Assembly: GCF_028858725.1 (NCBI RefSeq)
Contig: NC_084774.1
Location: 5,678,001 to 5,742,000, forward strand
Source of the DNA: Colius striatus
Lineage: Eukaryota; Chordata; Aves; Coliiformes; Coliidae
Length of the DNA: 64,000 nucleotides
Reading direction: 5' to 3'
A program made the translations under genes and the position numbers. Of the stretch, positions 61,020 through 64,000 are shown one piece after another. The notes beneath the pieces are model-generated. The model worked only from the letters and a program-made list of their open reading frames with translations. It made no database searches and was not told the DNA's origin. Position 1 is the stretch's first letter; each line of letters opens with the position of its first letter.

Positions 61020-64000
61020 GTAAGGCACTGGTACATGGAGTTTCTTTGTCTGGTTATTGTGAGGACCATGTAGTGCTGTGATATGATGAGGCATCTCTGT
61101 TGACATCCATGGACTGGAATGCCCTTGAGGTGTTGTTTGTGTTGCCACCTTTGATATAGCTTTGGCATCCTGAAAGCACTGTGACACCAGTGTTACCTAG
61201 ATTGACATCAGGAGTGGGCACATGAGTGCCAGGATAAGGCAGGAGCTGTGACAGAGAATTGCAGGAAGAGAGGTGGCTTTTGTCACTTCGTGTTTCACAC
61301 TTTCTACTTACAGGAGGTGTGAAACACTTATTTTGCCTTCTGGATATGCCTCCTTCAGTGGTTTTATAGAAACCTGTCACAGGGATTTACGTGTCAGTGT
61401 AAATCTCTTCACCTTCCCTGGTTGGAGGGATGAATTGAGAGCTACATGGATATATGATTTTTTTTCCCTCTATTCAAAATACTGAAAAGCATGACTTTAT
61501 TTAATGCTTTCTGTAGAAGAGAACTGCAAATTATTCAGGAATTGGTTTAATTGCACCATTTTAAAGTGGATGAAAGTGCTTTGCTTTTGCTTCAAAATCT
61601 GAAGGGAGGAAGAAAAAAAGTCAAAATTTCAATTTCCATTAGCCTCAGCATAGCACAGGGGAAAACCAGTACGGTATGGGCAGCTAGGGCTTACTTCTCT
61701 CCAGAGAAGTAAAAACATTTATTCAAGGAGACCTGGAGCAGCCTTTGGGGTTGCTGCTTTGGCAAGTAGTGAAATTGGTGTGATCTTTGTGATCTCTTGG
61801 CATGGTAGAGACAAGGGAGATGCTTAGGAAACCTGGCAGTTGAGCTGTATCTTTGCTAGTGAATGGTGCTCTAGCTTCCAGCATATTTTTCAAGAAGCAG
61901 TGTATACTTGTCCGATACGTGGGTGGAAGACAAGGACCTCATCTTATCTTGTGAGGAATCTCCCCAAAGTCACATCCTTGATTCTGAGAAGGTATTTTAT
62001 GCACCATAACTTCTCCTTGTGTGCATGTTTTGCACCAATTTGGAAATGGAGAGCTTTGGTGTGGACAAGGATGTCTGCCTAGGCAGTGGGTTACAAGCAT
62101 TTGTCAAGCTCTGCTGTGTGCCTGTGGACTTGTGTGCATGTGTGGCCTGACCCTGGAGAAGCAGATGTGATAATGCCCTGAAAGCTGCAGGTGCTATTAT
62201 TTGTTTTGACCCTGCCTTAAAGGTTTAACAGTTACTTCCAGCACTTTGCCCCAATGAACCTGTCTCTCTGAGCTGTTGTAGGAGAGCCCAATAGTGAAGC
62301 CAGCCAGAGCCTTACTGTGACACTGTGTCTATTGACATTGCCTGAGGTGACAGATGTATGACTTGTATTGCTTCTGCCAGTGCTGGCAGCACTTGGCAAG
62401 GTATGGCATGGTTGGGTTTTGCAGACTTGTCATGGGCTGAGGGTAGTTGTGCACCCTGAGGGCAGTGAGCAGGCAGGGCCCAATCCTCAGGCAGCAGCAG
62501 TAACAGGCTGGTGCGGAGGTGCTGTGGGTGACACAGGCCTTGCACCACGTACTGTTGGGGTGCAGGAGTGGAGCTCTCAGTTCACAGCTTCACTCCTTTC
62601 CTCCTGTAAGGGAAAATCCAGTGCTGTGGTCTCCCTGAGCACTGGGCTCGTGTTGGCCTCTTTCTGTAGGTGAGCCCAGGCAGCTTTAACCATCGGTCGC
62701 TCTTTCCACTGCTGTGCTGGTTGCGCTGGGCTTGATAAAGGCACTTCCCTTGGAAAATCAACCCCTCCACCCACTGGAGAGGGCAGGGGCCATATCCCTG
62801 GTGCCACAGATGCTTCCCCTGTGTAGCTGGATTTTTCAGATGCGTCAAGTTTTAAAATTTGATTTGTTTTCTAGTCAATTAAGTTCTAAATGTAATGTGT
62901 GGGCAGGATTAGTCCCTGCTCTGCCCTCTCTGTGCTGTGGGACCAGCAAAAGGGGAGGGGAGGACAGAGTCAAACCCAGATGCCAAGCTGGGAAAATTCC
63001 TTATCAAGTGCCCTAGGTCAATGTGAGGGAATTGATGGGCTTATGGGAGTCCCAGGTGATTTATTTTGGTGTGTGAATCATTTTTTGTTTCCATGTGGGA
63101 AGTGGAGGGGGAGATGAAATACAAATGATTAAGAAGCTGAGAAGTTAGTGTGAGGCAGGCTAGAGCCGGGGGTGCAGCTGGCACGCCTCACACGGAGCGG
63201 CCTCGGAGCTGGTGTGCCGTTTGCATTCTTTGGTACTTTCCTGTACTTCTGTATTTAGTTTTAATGTTCTTGCTCCTGAAGTGGGAGAGGGGATGGTAAT
63301 AGGCTCTGTGCAATGAAACTGGGGAGAAGAAGTCAGTTGACTCTGTATCTGGAAGGTGTCTTGTAGTGTCATGTAACCTCCTGAGGAAGCCAGTGAGTGC
63401 AAACCCCTTCCCTGCTCAGAGGAGCCCTATGTCCCTGGGAACCTCACTGTCCTTTGCCTGTTCCCTGCCCAGGTGTAATTGAAAGTGCAGTAGCAGTTTC
63501 ACTCAGCTCCCCTGCACCTGTAGATATCTGCAGCTCCTTCCCCTGTCCCTGTTTCCTTTTGCCATCAGCGGCATGGTCGCTGGGCTGAGCCACCCAACAT
63601 CCCACCTAGCCTGGAACCTCTCAGGCTCTGCAAATGTGACAGCCTCAGGGAAGTGGACTTATTTCCCATGTGAGAAATTCAGGTTCATCCACAGCTGAGT
63701 GCACGGGTGGCTAGGCATGTTGCAGAATTGCTGTATCTTCATGTGGCAGCCAAGCAGGGCTGAAAGCAAGGGCTCCTAGGGAGAGTCAGCCCTGGCGTGG
63801 GCAGAAGCTGCAGAGGGGTGATGGCTGCTCATTCCTCACATCTTTTGTGACAGCTCTGTCAAGATATCCCAGGTTTAACAAACAAGCTGCTATTAAAAGT
63901 TCCTTTGTGTCTCTGCTGACAGAACCAGGGTAGGGAGCACACCCCAGACATGGTGGTGGCAGATGTAAGCAGACAGTCACTCTGAGGAGAAGTAGGTGGT
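61020..64000 (+). other. PPP1R16B: PPP1R16B intron 2 (runs off the window)
   Basis: Begins GTAAGG. I looked for an ankyrin-repeat exon continuing from phase 1 and found none before the edge, so this intron is at least 3 kb. No repeat family is recognised in it. Confidence 0.6.

Noticed and set aside
60612-61187. Minus-strand frames of 91, 140 and 80 codons over PPP1R16B exon 2
   Set aside because: Antisense to a strongly conserved coding exon.

Overview
The window is vertebrate nuclear DNA, most likely from a bird. Three things point that way. The recognisable interspersed repeats are CR1 LINEs, cut at the 5' end and closing on the ATTCTGTG octamer. The introns are short (284 bp to 2.2 kb across ACTR5). 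The neighbours ACTR5 and PPP1R16B are the pair found together on human chromosome 20 and in other amniotes. There are no bacterial-style operons, and most of the long open frames are chance readings through CpG islands or CR1 copies.

Layout. 1-5.3 kb has no recognisable exon and holds one CR1 copy (1935-2757). A CpG island at about 5.29-5.83 kb carries a good splice donor on the minus strand (exon end 5366), so it probably starts an unidentified gene running left out of the window. At 10442-8307 on the minus strand there are two exons of a small membrane protein that I read as adipogenin (ADIG). Its first 42 residues are very close to the mammalian protein, but the tail is much longer and acidic; a third exon at 7702-7616 is possible. 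ACTR5 (INO80 subunit ARP5) starts at 11951 on the plus strand, head to head with ADIG. All nine coding exons can be placed, in frame, giving 609 residues and ending at 21345.

22.06-42.29 kb is an intergenic stretch of about 20 kb in which I see no gene, only CR1 pieces and simple-sequence features. A large CpG island at about 42.29-43.06 kb contains the untranslated first exon of PPP1R16B (donor after 42754). An 18-kb intron follows, then the first coding exon at 60768-61019 with the PP1-binding KVSF motif. The rest of PPP1R16B lies beyond the right edge.

The genes do not form one pathway. ACTR5 acts in nuclear chromatin remodelling. PPP1R16B is a membrane-associated protein phosphatase 1 regulator. 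ADIG is an ER and lipid-droplet micro-membrane protein of fat cells. Points most worth a second look: the ADIG orthologue with its long acidic tail and altered gene order, the unassigned promoter at 5.3-5.8 kb, the 35-bp triplet repeat in the ACTR5 leader, the YY1-type site on the ACTR5 start codon, and a hAT-type element in ACTR5 intron 7.
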